The notes: a model not told the origin generated them from the letters alone. A stretch of 36,037 bases of DNA from Alphaproteobacteria bacterium (GCA_018658465.1 JABHVE010000013.1:1-36037); one strand, 5' to 3'; shown: positions 24,706-33,078, numbered from the stretch's first letter. Program-made: numbers and translations.

Positions 24706-24771
24706 GTGCAGATTGGGGCCTCCGAACCTTGGATCGCTGCTCCGCAGCATTGGGCCCCGTGACTCTGATCG
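24706..24771 (+). repeat. Bulged palindrome, copy 16 (long insert in head)
   Basis: Same outer parts as copy 15 (GTGCAGATTGGGGCC, GGGCCCCGTGACTCTGATCG), but the loop is about 30 nt and itself contains GCTGC-TCC-GCAGC. It ends 3 bp before the stop codon of the next minus-strand gene. Confidence 0.88.
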
Positions 24772-24774
24772 TTA

Positions 24775-25263
24775 TTAATTGAGCCGCGCCAGATCGGCGA
24801 TGCGCTGGGCCAAACCCCTGGCAGGTTTTTTGGCGATCTTGTCGCCATAGGGAAATGCGGTCTCGCCCGGCGGGCTGGCCCGGTCGTCGATTTGGCCAAG
24901 CTTTTTGCCCGTGGCCGCGTCGAACAAATCCCCGTGGCACAGAACTTCGTAGCCGTCGGAAAACCAGCCGTAAGACCCGACAAAATCCGTCATGCAGGTG
25001 ATGATGGCGATGGTGCCAACCTCGTCAGGGGTCAGTGCTTTTATCGCATCGGGCAGGAAATCGTGGGTGGCATCAATCTGCCGGGCGTCGGCGTCCAGCA
25101 CCAAGACCTTGCCGATGATGACGTATTGGTTGTCGGGAATTTGCTCCAAGTCTTGGGCAAAGTATCCCGTGAAGTCGCCATCAAAGTCCGAGCCGAATTC
25201 CGGGTCACCGCACGCCGCGAGGCCCAAGGGTAGAATCAGAAAAATTGCGCGGGGAATTTTCAT
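24775..25263 (-). CDS. Lipoprotein of unknown function
   Basis: Function not recognised. I start at the ATG at 25261-25263 because it gives a textbook lipoprotein signal: KIPRAIFLILPLGLAAC, with the lipidated Cys at residue 18. The product is 162 residues. The mature part begins GDPEFGSDFDGDFTGYF (acidic) and includes YVIIGKVLVLDADARQ, ITCMTDFVGSYGWFSDGYEV and LCHGDLFDAATGKKLGQIDD, suggesting a small beta-rich periplasmic domain with two cysteines after the lipid anchor. It is flanked on its 3' side by three palindromic repeats and is divergent from the DUF5946-like gene. Confidence 0.75.
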   Translation of the reverse strand: MKIPRAIFLILPLGLAACGDPEFGSDFDGDFTGYFAQDLEQIPDNQYVIIGKVLVLDADARQIDATHDFLPDAIKALTPDEVGTIAIITCMTDFVGSYGWFSDGYEVLCHGDLFDAATGKKLGQIDDRASPPGETAFPYGDKIAKKPARGLAQRIADLARLN

Positions 25264-25334
25264 TTTGAAAGTGTACACCCCCGGAACGGGACGGCCTATG
25301 ATCGCGGCGATGAAAAGCCTCGGACAATTTGCGC

Positions 25335-25440
25335 GCCCCACTCCCACCTCAATCCTCCCCCGCCAGCGGGAGAGGAAGGCGATTTACGACGCATGCCGCG
25401 TATTCCCTCTCCCTTCAGGGGGAGGGTTAGGGAGGGGGTC
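25335..25440. repeat. Pair of CCTCCC/GGGAGG palindromes
   Basis: Two inverted repeats of the 940-978 family: CCTCCCCC-GCCA-GCGGGAGAGG (near 25352-25375) and CCCTCTCCC-TTCA-GGGGGAGGG (near 25407-25429), followed by TTAGGGAGGGGG. They lie immediately upstream of the DUF5946-like coding region and disturb its 5' end. Confidence 0.65.
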
Positions 25441-25461
25441 AATAGAAAGAGGGAGGGGGTC

Positions 25462-25929
25462 TTGATTGAACCTTGCCACGAATGCGGTGCGGAAATCCGC
25501 GACCCGTACAAAACTTGCAAGGAAATCTTCGAAGCCATTTTGGTGAAGGATTACTCCGAGCTTGGCTATGCCGCCGTGCATCAGCTGGTAGTGGATTGCT
25601 ATGTGTTGCAACACCCTGTTGGCCACAGCCCGCGATCAAACGCCTATCACATAATGAACTTATGCGGGATTTTGGAGCACGGGCGGAATCCTGGCGCCGG
25701 TACCAACGACGGCATCAAGGGCACTGATCAAGAGGCCAAATATCGGGCGTTCCCGGAATTAGAGGCCCCCGAGGATCAAGGTCCGGTGACCGTCGCCGAT
25801 GTGGTCGGTGCCAATGATCTGGAAGAACACAAAACACTGATGCAGAAATGGGCCAAGTCGGTTTGGGAGGCTTGGGCGTTTCACCAGGACTGGGCCCGCC
25901 AAGCCGCACGCGAACGCGAGGGAGGTTAG
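25462..25929 (+). CDS. DUF5946-like protein with CxxC site
   Basis: Resembles the DUF5946 family, whose function is unknown. The core starts EPCHECGAEI with a zinc-ribbon-like CxxC, followed by YAAVHQLVVDCYVLQHPVGHS, the most recognisable block (His, Asp/Cys and LQHP). The C-terminal part ends WEAWAFHQDWARQAAREREGG. The start is uncertain: I propose the TTG at 25462, preceded by AGAGGGAGGGGG; an in-frame ATG at 25393 would translate repeat DNA. An out-of-frame ATG at 25311 (MKSLGQFAR) might be the original start, separated by the repeat insertion. The gene ends one base before the convergent ABC permease stop. Confidence 0.72.
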   Translation: MIEPCHECGAEIRDPYKTCKEIFEAILVKDYSELGYAAVHQLVVDCYVLQHPVGHSPRSNAYHIMNLCGILEHGRNPGAGTNDGIKGTDQEAKYRAFPELEAPEDQGPVTVADVVGANDLEEHKTLMQKWAKSVWEAWAFHQDWARQAAREREGG

Positions 25930-25930
25930 C

Positions 25931-26713
25931 TCACTGGACGTTGTCGGCGTGGCGCAGCTGCCAGATGATCCCCAACGTGCCAGCAACAAACGCTGCCACT
26001 AGAACGCCGATGCTGCCGGGGGCCAAGGTTTCCACCCGAGGCCCGGCGACCCCTGAATACAACGGCACGATGGACCACGGGAACCACTTTCCCCAACCGG
26101 TGGCGCCCAAAACATTGCCCACCAGCAGCATGAAGAAAGTGAACACTAGCGGCGCCATGTATCCCCGTCCGACTGCGGAGACCCAGGCCACAGCGGGCAC
26201 CAGCAGCCACCCAACCGATGCGGCGAGAAAAAGATCGGCTGATGCGGTCACGGCAAGGTCCAGAGAAAACCCCGGCATCCCTACAAGCCATCCCACCACC
26301 AGGGACCAGGCGATTAAAAAGCCGACAAGCACGGCAAACCACAGGGCGACCACCCCGAGCTTGGCGATGACAAACCAATGGCGGCCAACCGGCAGGGCCA
26401 ACAGATTTTTTGCAGTTTGTTCCGTGTACTCCCGCCCGAAAACGTAAACCGCGATGACTGAGACCAAGATCATCCCGGCGACGCCCATGGTTTGAAGAAT
26501 AAGAAGAAAGAAACTGGGCCAGTCCGCCGTCACGCCGATGAACTGAGCCTTTTGACCCATCAGCCCAAGGTCGGCAGCGCGCGCGGGATCCTTGGCGATC
26601 CACGTGAACAAGCCCCCCACCATGGGCATGATCGCGATCGCGATCAGCGATACCCAGGTGATTTTGGTGCGCCGCAATTTCAGCAGTTCGGTGAGAAATA
26701 TCTGGCCGACCAT
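25931..26713 (-). CDS. ABC-2 type permease (BcrB-like)
   Basis: Membrane half of an ABC exporter or signalling ABC system. The 260 residues have about six hydrophobic segments with an N-terminal cytoplasmic QIFLTELLKLRRTKITW, the typical start of ABC-2 permeases that dock on their ATPase. It is translated 2 nt after the ATPase gene. Systems of this layout handle bacitracin, lantibiotics or unknown lipids. No two-component regulator is next to it, so the substrate is open. Length and spans are normal. Confidence 0.88.
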   Translation of the reverse strand: MVGQIFLTELLKLRRTKITWVSLIAIAIMPMVGGLFTWIAKDPARAADLGLMGQKAQFIGVTADWPSFFLLILQTMGVAGMILVSVIAVYVFGREYTEQTAKNLLALPVGRHWFVIAKLGVVALWFAVLVGFLIAWSLVVGWLVGMPGFSLDLAVTASADLFLAASVGWLLVPAVAWVSAVGRGYMAPLVFTFFMLLVGNVLGATGWGKWFPWSIVPLYSGVAGPRVETLAPGSIGVLVAAFVAGTLGIIWQLRHADNVQ

Positions 26714-26715
26714 GG

Positions 26716-27645
26716 CTAGTATGCGCCCTCGGTGAGTTTTAAAAAGTAGGCTTCCAAATCTTCTTCATCCGTTGCCAGGCGGCTCAAATCTAATCCTGCG
26801 TCGACCAACACTTTGGCGATCTCGGGGGTTCGGTCGAGGCCATCAAAAAGCCTGAGCGCCCCGTTGGGGTGGCGTTCGATGGTCTCCATTCCTAGCCTGT
26901 CGCCCAGCAGCGCGGCCGCCCGGTCTGGATCTGAGACAACGATTTCCAAGAAACTGCGGGATTTGGCGTGCAGGTCGGCGATGGGCATTTCTTCCACCAA
27001 CTTGCCGGCGTGGACGATGCCGATGCGATCGACCAGGTTGGCGACCTCAGGCAAGATGTGGCTGGAAACAAAAACCGTCACCCCGTTGTCGTCAGCCAGG
27101 TGGCGCAACAGCAATCGAATTTCGACGATTCCGGCGGGATCCAGACCGTTGGCGGGCTCATCTAGAATGAGCAAATCGGGTTTGTGGATCATCGCCCGGG
27201 CCAGCGAAAGCCGCTGTTTATTGCCCAAAGACAATGTCCCTGCCCGGCGATCTTGATATTGGCCAAGGCCCAACTGGGTGATGATTTCCGCCACCGCCCC
27301 GCCGGGCGCGCTGGTCAAGCGGCGCTGGATATCAAGATTTTCAGTTACGGTCAGATTGGGGTACGCCGTCGCCGTCTCCACCAAAAATCCCACCCGGGCG
27401 AAGATTGATTGCTGGCCGGGTTGGATAGGGGTGCCGAGTATTGCGACTTGGCCTGCGGTGGGCCGGATCAGCCCCAGCAACATGCGGATTGTGGTGGTCT
27501 TGCCCGCGCCGTTGCGGCCCAAAAACCCGTATATCTCGCCCCGGCCAATGGTCAGGTCGATGCCGTCCACGGCGCGGACATCGCCAAAGTGTTTGGCAAG
27601 ACCCCGAGTTTCAATGATTGGGTCGTCGGGATTATTTGGCACCAC
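26716..27645 (-). CDS. ABC transporter ATP-binding protein (BcrA-like)
   Basis: ATPase of the exporter with the following permease. The 309 residues contain Walker A GRNGAGKTT (43-51), a signature in the form LSLGNKQRLSLARA (the LSLG-xKQ variant typical of BcrA/drug-type ATPases), Walker B LLILDEPANGLDP and switch His in VSSHIL. The C-terminal ~90 residues resemble the accessory domain of this subfamily. The permease gene starts 2 nt after its stop. A role in resistance is plausible from the family but not shown. Confidence 0.9.
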   Translation of the reverse strand: MVPNNPDDPIIETRGLAKHFGDVRAVDGIDLTIGRGEIYGFLGRNGAGKTTTIRMLLGLIRPTAGQVAILGTPIQPGQQSIFARVGFLVETATAYPNLTVTENLDIQRRLTSAPGGAVAEIITQLGLGQYQDRRAGTLSLGNKQRLSLARAMIHKPDLLILDEPANGLDPAGIVEIRLLLRHLADDNGVTVFVSSHILPEVANLVDRIGIVHAGKLVEEMPIADLHAKSRSFLEIVVSDPDRAAALLGDRLGMETIERHPNGALRLFDGLDRTPEIAKVLVDAGLDLSRLATDEEDLEAYFLKLTEGAY

Positions 27646-27699
27646 CGAACTTTACACTTCCACCGAGTTTCAGCGCCAGTTGCGAGGGAGGGGATTTTA

Positions 27700-27745
27700 C
27701 GAGGCAATCCTCCCCCTAGAAAAGGGAGGATTAAGGTGGGGATGG
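27700..27745. repeat. CCTCCCCC/GGGAGG palindrome
   Basis: TCCTCCCCC-TAGAAAA-GGGAGGA followed by TTAAGGTGGGG, same family as at 940 and 25335. It lies in the 178-bp gap between valS and the BcrA-like gene. Confidence 0.6.
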
Positions 27746-27782
27746 CTGGGGAAGAACGCGCGAAAGCCAAAAAGGAAGGCGT

Positions 27783-27811
27783 GGATGCCCGGGTCAAGCC
27801 CGGGCATGACG
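27783..27811. repeat. GGATGCCCGGGTCAAGCCCG-type alphaproteobacterial palindrome
   Basis: ATGCCCGGG-TCAAG-CCCGGGCAT, a perfect 9-bp inverted repeat with TGACG after it. This sequence is a common intergenic element in many alphaproteobacteria. It lies 12 bp after the valS stop codon and may terminate valS transcription, although no T-run follows. Confidence 0.8.
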
Positions 27812-27823
27812 ATATGAAAGTGG

Positions 27824-30487
27824 TTAGCCCAATCGGGCGAGGGCTTCGTTGAGCTGATTTAGCGTGGCTTGGGCCGAGGCTTTGCGTTCGTGCTGGGTGG
27901 CGACCACATGATCGGGTGCTTTATCGACAAAGGCCTTGTTGGCCAGCTTCTTTTCGATCCCGGCAATTTCCGCCGCGACTTTGTTGCGTTCTTTTTCCAG
28001 GCGGTTCTTTTCTTGAATCACGTCAATGGATTCAGCAAGAAGTAAGAAAATTTCAGCCTCGCCGTGATTGATGCTGGCCTTGGCGACATCCGGTGGCGCG
28101 GTATCGGCAGTCTCTATCAACGGTTCATCCCCATCCAGCCGGGCCAACCGCTTGATCTCATCCCAGTAAGCGTTTATGCGCCTTTCAGATTCGGGTGACG
28201 GACCGTGCAAAACTATAGGAATTTCAGCCTTCGCAGGCACATTCAACATCGACCGCACTGTGCGAATTTTACTGATCAATTCAGTGGTCCAAGCCATGTC
28301 TCCTGACACTTGATCGTCGACCTTCACCCCGTCCAATTCCGGCCAATTGGAGGTGATGAGCATGTCGGCGTTTTCGCCGGTAATGCGTTCCCAAATTTCT
28401 TCCGTGAGGAACGGCATGAACGGGTGCATCAAATGCAGGATTTGGCCAAGGGCCCACGCCGCGGTTGCCTGGGCTTCGGTCTTTTCCGCGCCGTTATCGC
28501 CCATTAAGACCGGCTTGATGAATTCCAGGTGCCAGTCGCAGAACATGCCCCAGGCGAATTTGTACAAGGCACTGGCGGCGTCGTTGAATTTGTAGGCGTC
28601 GATGGCGGCGGCGACCGCAGTGGCGGTCTTTTTTACCTCCCCGGCGATCCAGCGATTGACGGTGGATTGGACGGTGGTGGGATCAAACGACGGGTCCAGC
28701 ACGCAATCGTTCATTTCGCAGAATCGCGCGGCGTTCCAAAGCTTAGTGGCGAAGTTGCGATAGCCTTCGACCCGGTTGGTGGACATTTTGATGTCGCGGC
28801 CTTGGGCGGCCATCGCGGCCAAAGTGAAACGAAGGGCGTCGGCGCCGTATTCGTCCACCAGCTCCAAGGGGTCCATGACGTTGCCCTTGGATTTGGACAT
28901 TTTCTGCCCCGCTTCGTCGCGCACCAGGGCGTGGATGTAGACCGTGTGGAACGGCACTTCATCCATGAAATGCAGGCCCATCATGATCATCCGCGCCACC
29001 CAGAAGAAAATGATATCAAAGCCGGTGACTAGGGCATCGGTGGGGTAGTACCGCTTCACTTCCGGGGTGTCGTCCGGCCACCCCAACGTGGAGAACGGCC
29101 ACAGGGCGCTGGAAAACCAGGTGTCCAAGACATCGCTGTCGCGGCGTAATTCGGTGGCTTCGCCGTAGTGGGCGTCGGCGGCGACCTGGGCCTCGTCCTC
29201 CGTCATCGCCACGAAAATCTCGTTGTCGGGGCCGTACCACGCGGGGATCTGGTGACCCCACCAGATTTGCCGGGAAATGCACCAGGGCTGGATGTTGCGC
29301 ATCCATTCGAAGTACGTGTTCTCCCATTGCTTGGGCACGAATTTGACCCGGCCGGATTCCACGGCGTCGATTGCCGGCCCCGCCAGTTTTTCGGCGTTCA
29401 CGTACCATTGGTCCGTGAGCCACGGCTCGATCACCACACCGGAGCGATCCCCGTGGGGGACAGACAGGGTGTGATTGTCCACGGACACCACCAGCCCCAG
29501 GGCCGACATGTCTTCGACGATCACCTTGCGGGCGGCAAAGCGATCCATGCCACGATATTTTTCCGGGGCGTTGTCGTTCAGATGGGCGTTTTCATCGAAA
29601 ATGTTGACCAGTTCCAGGTCATGGCGACGGCCCACTTGGAAGTCATTGAAGTCATGGGCCGGGGTGATTTTCACCGCGCCTGTGCCAGCTTCCGGGTCCG
29701 CGTGTTCATCGGTGATGATCTCGATGCGCCGACCCACCAAAGGCAGGATGGCGAACTTACCCACCAGATCGGTGTAGCGTTCATCGCTGGGATGGACGGC
29801 AACTGCGGTATCCCCCAGCATTGTTTCTGGCCGGGTCGTGGCGACTGTTATGTATGTATTTTCAGAACCTTCGACTGGATACTTGAAATTCCACATGAAG
29901 CCGTTGGTTTCCCGCTGCTCCACTTCCAAATCCGAGATCGCGGTGTGCAGTTTGGGATCCCAATTCACCAAACGCTTATCCCGATATATCAGGCCTTCCT
30001 GGTGAAGTTTCACAAACACCGTGCGCACGGCCTTGGACAGGCCTTCGTCCATGGTGAAACGTTCCCGGTCCCAATCGGCGCTGGCGCCCATTCGCCGTAG
30101 CTGATCGGTGATGATGCCGCCGGACTCAGCTTTCCAATCCCACACGGTTTCGATGAACTTTTCCCGGCCCAGATCGTGGCGGGTTTTACCCTGCTCCGCC
30201 AATTGCCGTTCCACCACCATTTGGGTGGCGATGCCGGCGTGATCGGTGCCTGGTTGCCACAAGGCATCGCGGCCGCGCATGCGCTCGAAGCGGATCAGGA
30301 TGTCTTGGAGGGTGTTGTTGAGGGCATGGCCCATGTGCAGGCTGCCCGTGACGTTGGGCGGCGGAATGGCGATGGTATAGGGCTTGGCATTGGGGTTGGC
30401 CCCAGCCGCGAAGGCTTTGGCGTCTTCCCACCGTGCGTATTGCCGATTTTCCACCTCGGAGGGGCGGAATGTCTTATCCAATGCCAT
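27824..30487 (-). CDS. valS: Valyl-tRNA synthetase
   Basis: Class I synthetase that charges tRNA-Val and edits threonine. The 887 residues contain the HIGH motif HMGH (51-54) in PPNVTGSLHMGHALNN, the editing domain (about 190-340, with TTRPETMLGDTAVAV), KMSKSKGNVMDP as the KMSKS loop, the anticodon-binding domain, and a C-terminal coiled-coil arm (EKNRLEKERNKVAAEIAGIE). All expected parts are present. It follows the cupredoxin gene by 40 bp. PopZ upstream and valS downstream is a usual alphaproteobacterial order, with an extra gene between them here. Confidence 0.97.
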   Translation of the reverse strand: MALDKTFRPSEVENRQYARWEDAKAFAAGANPNAKPYTIAIPPPNVTGSLHMGHALNNTLQDILIRFERMRGRDALWQPGTDHAGIATQMVVERQLAEQGKTRHDLGREKFIETVWDWKAESGGIITDQLRRMGASADWDRERFTMDEGLSKAVRTVFVKLHQEGLIYRDKRLVNWDPKLHTAISDLEVEQRETNGFMWNFKYPVEGSENTYITVATTRPETMLGDTAVAVHPSDERYTDLVGKFAILPLVGRRIEIITDEHADPEAGTGAVKITPAHDFNDFQVGRRHDLELVNIFDENAHLNDNAPEKYRGMDRFAARKVIVEDMSALGLVVSVDNHTLSVPHGDRSGVVIEPWLTDQWYVNAEKLAGPAIDAVESGRVKFVPKQWENTYFEWMRNIQPWCISRQIWWGHQIPAWYGPDNEIFVAMTEDEAQVAADAHYGEATELRRDSDVLDTWFSSALWPFSTLGWPDDTPEVKRYYPTDALVTGFDIIFFWVARMIMMGLHFMDEVPFHTVYIHALVRDEAGQKMSKSKGNVMDPLELVDEYGADALRFTLAAMAAQGRDIKMSTNRVEGYRNFATKLWNAARFCEMNDCVLDPSFDPTTVQSTVNRWIAGEVKKTATAVAAAIDAYKFNDAASALYKFAWGMFCDWHLEFIKPVLMGDNGAEKTEAQATAAWALGQILHLMHPFMPFLTEEIWERITGENADMLITSNWPELDGVKVDDQVSGDMAWTTELISKIRTVRSMLNVPAKAEIPIVLHGPSPESERRINAYWDEIKRLARLDGDEPLIETADTAPPDVAKASINHGEAEIFLLLAESIDVIQEKNRLEKERNKVAAEIAGIEKKLANKAFVDKAPDHVVATQHERKASAQATLNQLNEALARLG

Positions 30488-30527
30488 GTTGCGTGCCGCT
30501 TACTCGCCGTTCTTCGGGCTAACTGTT

Positions 30528-30977
30528 TTACTCGGCGGGCAGGACAATGACCACGCCCACCATGCCCAAACGTTCATGGGGCAGGCAAACATAGCGGTAT
30601 GTCCCAGGGACCGTGAAGGTAAGGCGATAGGTGCCGTTTGGTGGCACATCGGCCGAATGGGACGGTTGGACGCCGTTGGGAAGCGCCACATTGTCCTCCG
30701 TCCGCGCCAAGTCCGCATCCAGGGTCACCGTATGGGTGAACAGGGACGGATTTTGCCATTCCACCGTATCGCCGACGCGGACCGTGATTTGCCGGGGGCT
30801 GAAATCAAGCAGATTGGTCATCTGCACAACGGCTGTCACCCCCGCCGGAGGGGCGCCAGGAATTGGGAACAGGGTTTCGCACCCGGTGACCAAAAGCATG
30901 GTCATCAAGGCGAACGTCGCCCAGAAAAATCTAAAAGCCGATCGAGGGATCGGCCGCGTGGCAATAAGGACAGGCAT
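30528..30977 (-). CDS. Lipoprotein cupredoxin (plastocyanin-like)
   Basis: Predicted copper-binding electron carrier tethered to a membrane on the periplasmic side. The 149 residues have a basic N-terminus, a hydrophobic segment and the lipobox VTGC with Cys33. The type I copper ligands are in the usual order: His82 (FTHTV), Cys131 and His134 (YVCLPH) and Met139 (GMVG). The partner oxidase or reductase is not in the window. It lies between popZ and valS, 40 bp before valS, and is probably in the same transcript. The initiator could be a later codon, but the lipobox stays in frame. Confidence 0.88.
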   Translation of the reverse strand: MPVLIATRPIPRSAFRFFWATFALMTMLLVTGCETLFPIPGAPPAGVTAVVQMTNLLDFSPRQITVRVGDTVEWQNPSLFTHTVTLDADLARTEDNVALPNGVQPSHSADVPPNGTYRLTFTVPGTYRYVCLPHERLGMVGVVIVLPAE

Positions 30978-31046
30978 AAAGGTGGCTGAGGTGGGTTTCG
31001 GGTGCGCTAAGCGGTGAGGCGCACACTAGCACTCTTTTTAACATTG

Positions 31047-31086
31047 CCGATCAGATTCACGCCGCCTCAGTGGCGGCGATCTGCTC
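31047..31086 (-). repeat. Bulged palindrome, copy 17
   Basis: Head CGCCGCC-ACTGA-GGCGGCG (7 bp); feet GAGCAGAT and TGAATCTGATCGG. It lies between popZ and the cupredoxin gene. Confidence 0.92.
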
Positions 31087-31115
31087 ACGCGTCAAAATAT
31101 CTAGCTGGCGGGTTG

Positions 31116-31838
31116 CTAGTCCTTGTCGGCCCGACCGGCCAGTTTGGTGATTTCCCGTTCCACAGCCCGGGCGACGATGGGCTCTAGATTGGCATCCAGC
31201 CACTCTTTCAGCATTGGCCGCAACAGTTCGCGCACCGATTCCTCCAGGGTGTGGTGGGTGCGGCCCAGGGCCACCCCCTTGGCATCGGAAACCGCCCCGG
31301 CCAAGGCCGAGAATGCCGCAGTCGTAGCATCCGCCGTCGGGTCCGACACCAGGCTGTCGTCCAAGTAATCCCCAGGCGCGCCCGTGGCGGCCGGCCCAGC
31401 AACCGCTGGCTCCGGTAAGGGCTCGACCAAATCAAAGATGTCAGCGTCTTCTTCGACCGCGTCGGTCAATTCCAAAACATTTTCGTCGAAGGCCTCCTCA
31501 ACCGCGGGCTCTGGCTCTGGGATCGGCTCAGGTTCTGGTTCTGGTTCTGGCTCAGGCTCTGGCTCGGGTTCCGGCTCAGGCGCGGCCGCAGGTACGGCCT
31601 CCATATCAAAGGGGTCTTCTTCTGGTTCTGGTTCTGGTTCCGGTTCGGGCTCAGGCGCGGCTGCGACCGGTTCAGGCTCGGGTTCTGGTTCTGGTTCTGG
31701 TTCGGGCTCAGGCGTGGGTTCGGGCTCCGGGGACTCTTCGTCCTCGTCCACCGGCTCCCCGTCTTCGGAGATAATCCGTCGAATAGAGGAAAGAATTTCC
31801 TCCATCGTCGGTTCGTGTTGGGCTTCTTCCTCGGCCAC
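31116..31838 (-). CDS. popZ: Polar organizing protein PopZ (DUF2497)
   Basis: Alphaproteobacterial polar scaffold that condenses at the cell pole and tethers the chromosome origin through ParB. In the 240 residues the conserved N-terminal helix is [18 protein letters not shown] (about 9-26); then a P/E/D-rich disordered linker (about 30-120) with long strict (EP)n runs; then the C-terminal oligomerisation helices [20 protein letters not shown] and [12 protein letters not shown]- and C-terminal blocks match the family. The (EP)n repetition is more regular than I would expect. The downstream valS supports the call. Confidence 0.94.
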   Translation of the reverse strand: MAEEEAQHEPTMEEILSSIRRIISEDGEPVDEDEESPEPEPTPEPEPEPEPEPEPEPVAAAPEPEPEPEPEPEEDPFDMEAVPAAAPEPEPEPEPEPEPEPEPEPIPEPEPAVEEAFDENVLELTDAVEEDADIFDLVEPLPEPAVAGPAATGAPGDYLDDSLVSDPTADATTAAFSALAGAVSDAKGVALGRTHHTLEESVRELLRPMLKEWLDANLEPIVARAVEREITKLAGRADKD

Positions 31839-32001
31839 CGATTAGCCCCCAGTCACCCGCTGTGGAGAGTACAAATGTTAGAAAAATTTACCAAACTACA
31901 ACTAGCTTTAGTAGGTGCAGCCACAGCAGTCACTATATAGAGCGCATTTGTCAATTGGAATCAATCCCGGACTGAATGGGCTTTGCAGCCAAATTCGCCG
32001 C
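31839..32001. other. AT-rich 163-bp gap between pcm and popZ
   Basis: Contains a plus-strand 21-codon ORF at 31875-31940 (MLEKFTKLQLALVGAATAVT plus one residue, TAG), preceded by GGAGAG at a good ribosome-binding distance. Reading past the TAG gives no recognised protein. In related genomes tolC often lies between pcm and popZ; no tolC remnant is recognised here. Confidence 0.45.
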
Positions 32002-32655
32002 TCAAAACACGAATCCAGGGCTTTTCGCAAACCCAGGAAGCAAAGGAATGGCCGCATCAAACAGTTCCCGGGTGCTAAATCGCTCTCCTTGGCGCTCTAA
32101 AACCGTTGTAACGCCAACGCCGCCGCGATTGTGCACGGCCACCAATCGACCTCCATCCGCCAGCTGATCCCGCAAGCCATCAGGAATTTGTTCGACGGCT
32201 CCATTGAGGAAAATCACATCAAAAGGTCCCTGGCCTGGCGTCCCTGCCGTTAGATCCCCATCGACAATCACGGCATTGTCGGCAGCCATTTTGACTCTGG
32301 CTTGTTCCGCCTTGTCGCGAAGGTCGGCATCCGGTTCCATGGCCACAACGGTCGCCGCCAAGCGCGCCAGGACCGCCGTGGAATATCCCGAGCCGCACCC
32401 CAGATCCAACACCACATCATCCGCCTCGATCGCCGCCGCCTGCAACAGCCGGGCAAACACCACAGGTTCCATCAAGAACCGCCCCGGTGCGATGGGCAAA
32501 TCTTCATCCACATAGGCCACATCGGCTAGGCCATCCGGCACGAACATCTCCCGGGGGACTTCCGCCATGGCCTCGGCCACGCGCACATCCACCACTTGGT
32601 TCGGTCTGAGCTGGCTGTCGACCATGGACCGGCGGGCGGCTTCAAAATCAGACAT
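32002..32655 (-). CDS. pcm: Protein-L-isoaspartate O-methyltransferase family protein
   Basis: SAM-dependent methyltransferase that repairs isoaspartyl residues in proteins. The 217 residues contain MVDSQLRPNQVVD, a typical start of the alphaproteobacterial subgroup, VPREMFVPD, and the SAM motif VVLDLGCGSGYSTAVLARL (about 81-99), followed by VVAMEPDADL and FDVIFLNGAVEQIPDGL. In this subgroup the usual PIMT active-site sequence is altered, so activity on isoaspartate is less certain than the fold. It belongs to the pcm-(tolC)-popZ-valS neighbourhood. Confidence 0.9.
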   Translation of the reverse strand: MSDFEAARRSMVDSQLRPNQVVDVRVAEAMAEVPREMFVPDGLADVAYVDEDLPIAPGRFLMEPVVFARLLQAAAIEADDVVLDLGCGSGYSTAVLARLAATVVAMEPDADLRDKAEQARVKMAADNAVIVDGDLTAGTPGQGPFDVIFLNGAVEQIPDGLRDQLADGGRLVAVHNRGGVGVTTVLERQGERFSTRELFDAAIPLLPGFAKSPGFVF

Positions 32656-32807
32656 TGGAAAACTCGGCAGTTTGCGGGGCGTTCATGGGTATATAGAAGT
32701 CGCTCATTAAGTTGGCAATCGGCGCGTTTCGGACAAAGCCGCCAAATTGCGGTCCGCCTTGACCCGATGTTGACCCAGCACTATACCCCGACTTGCTCTG
32801 TTCGATG

Positions 32808-32852
32808 CCGATCAGATTCACGCGACTCACCAAAGTCAGCCAAGATCTGCTC
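32808..32852 (-). repeat. Bulged palindrome, copy 18 (decayed head)
   Basis: Feet GAGCAGAT and TGAATCTGATCGG are kept, but the head pairs only as GACT/AGTC around TTTGGTG or similar. Confidence 0.7.
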
Positions 32853-32903
32853 GCGCGTGTCCATTTTTCCCATCGCCAATGTGGCGAAGGGTCAGAGGTG
32901 AAC

Positions 32904-32977
32904 GGCCAGGTGGCGGAGTGGCTACGCAGCGGCCTGCAAAGCCGTGAACACCGGTTCGAATCCGGTCCTGGCCTCCA
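32904..32977 (+). tRNA. tRNA-Cys (GCA)
   Basis: A 74-nt cloverleaf: acceptor GGCCAGG pairs with CCTGGCC, discriminator T (usual for tRNA-Cys), and CCA is encoded. The anticodon loop CTGCAAA is enclosed by a GCGGC/GCCGT stem and carries GCA. The T arm has CCGGTTCGAATCCGG. It lies between pcm and the basic small protein gene and is followed by palindrome copy 19. Confidence 0.97.
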
Positions 32978-32991
32978 CTCTCTTTTTATTG

Positions 32992-33034
32992 CGTTCAGAT
33001 TCACGTGGTCGAAACGCCGACCACGATCTGCACT
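32992..33034 (-). repeat. Bulged palindrome, copy 19
   Basis: Head CGTGGTCG-GCGTTT-CGACCACG (8 bp); feet AGTGCAGAT and TGAATCTGAACG. It starts 14 bp after the tRNA-Cys 3' end and could mark the end of its transcript. Confidence 0.9.
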
Positions 33035-33078
33035 TGATATGCCCACATCTCACCGCAGAATCGAAAAACTGGTCGCGC

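Noticed and set aside
23662-24771. Mobile element inserted in the kinase gene
   Set aside because: No transposase, terminal inverted repeats or target duplication are visible; the change is a deletion with frame shift.
31384-31845. Plus-strand Gly-Ser ORF opposite popZ
   Set aside because: Antisense of the (EP)n tract; PopZ conserved blocks are on the minus strand.
32648-33046. Minus-strand 132-residue ORF across the tRNA
   Set aside because: It runs through tRNA-Cys and palindromes and has no protein-like conservation signal.
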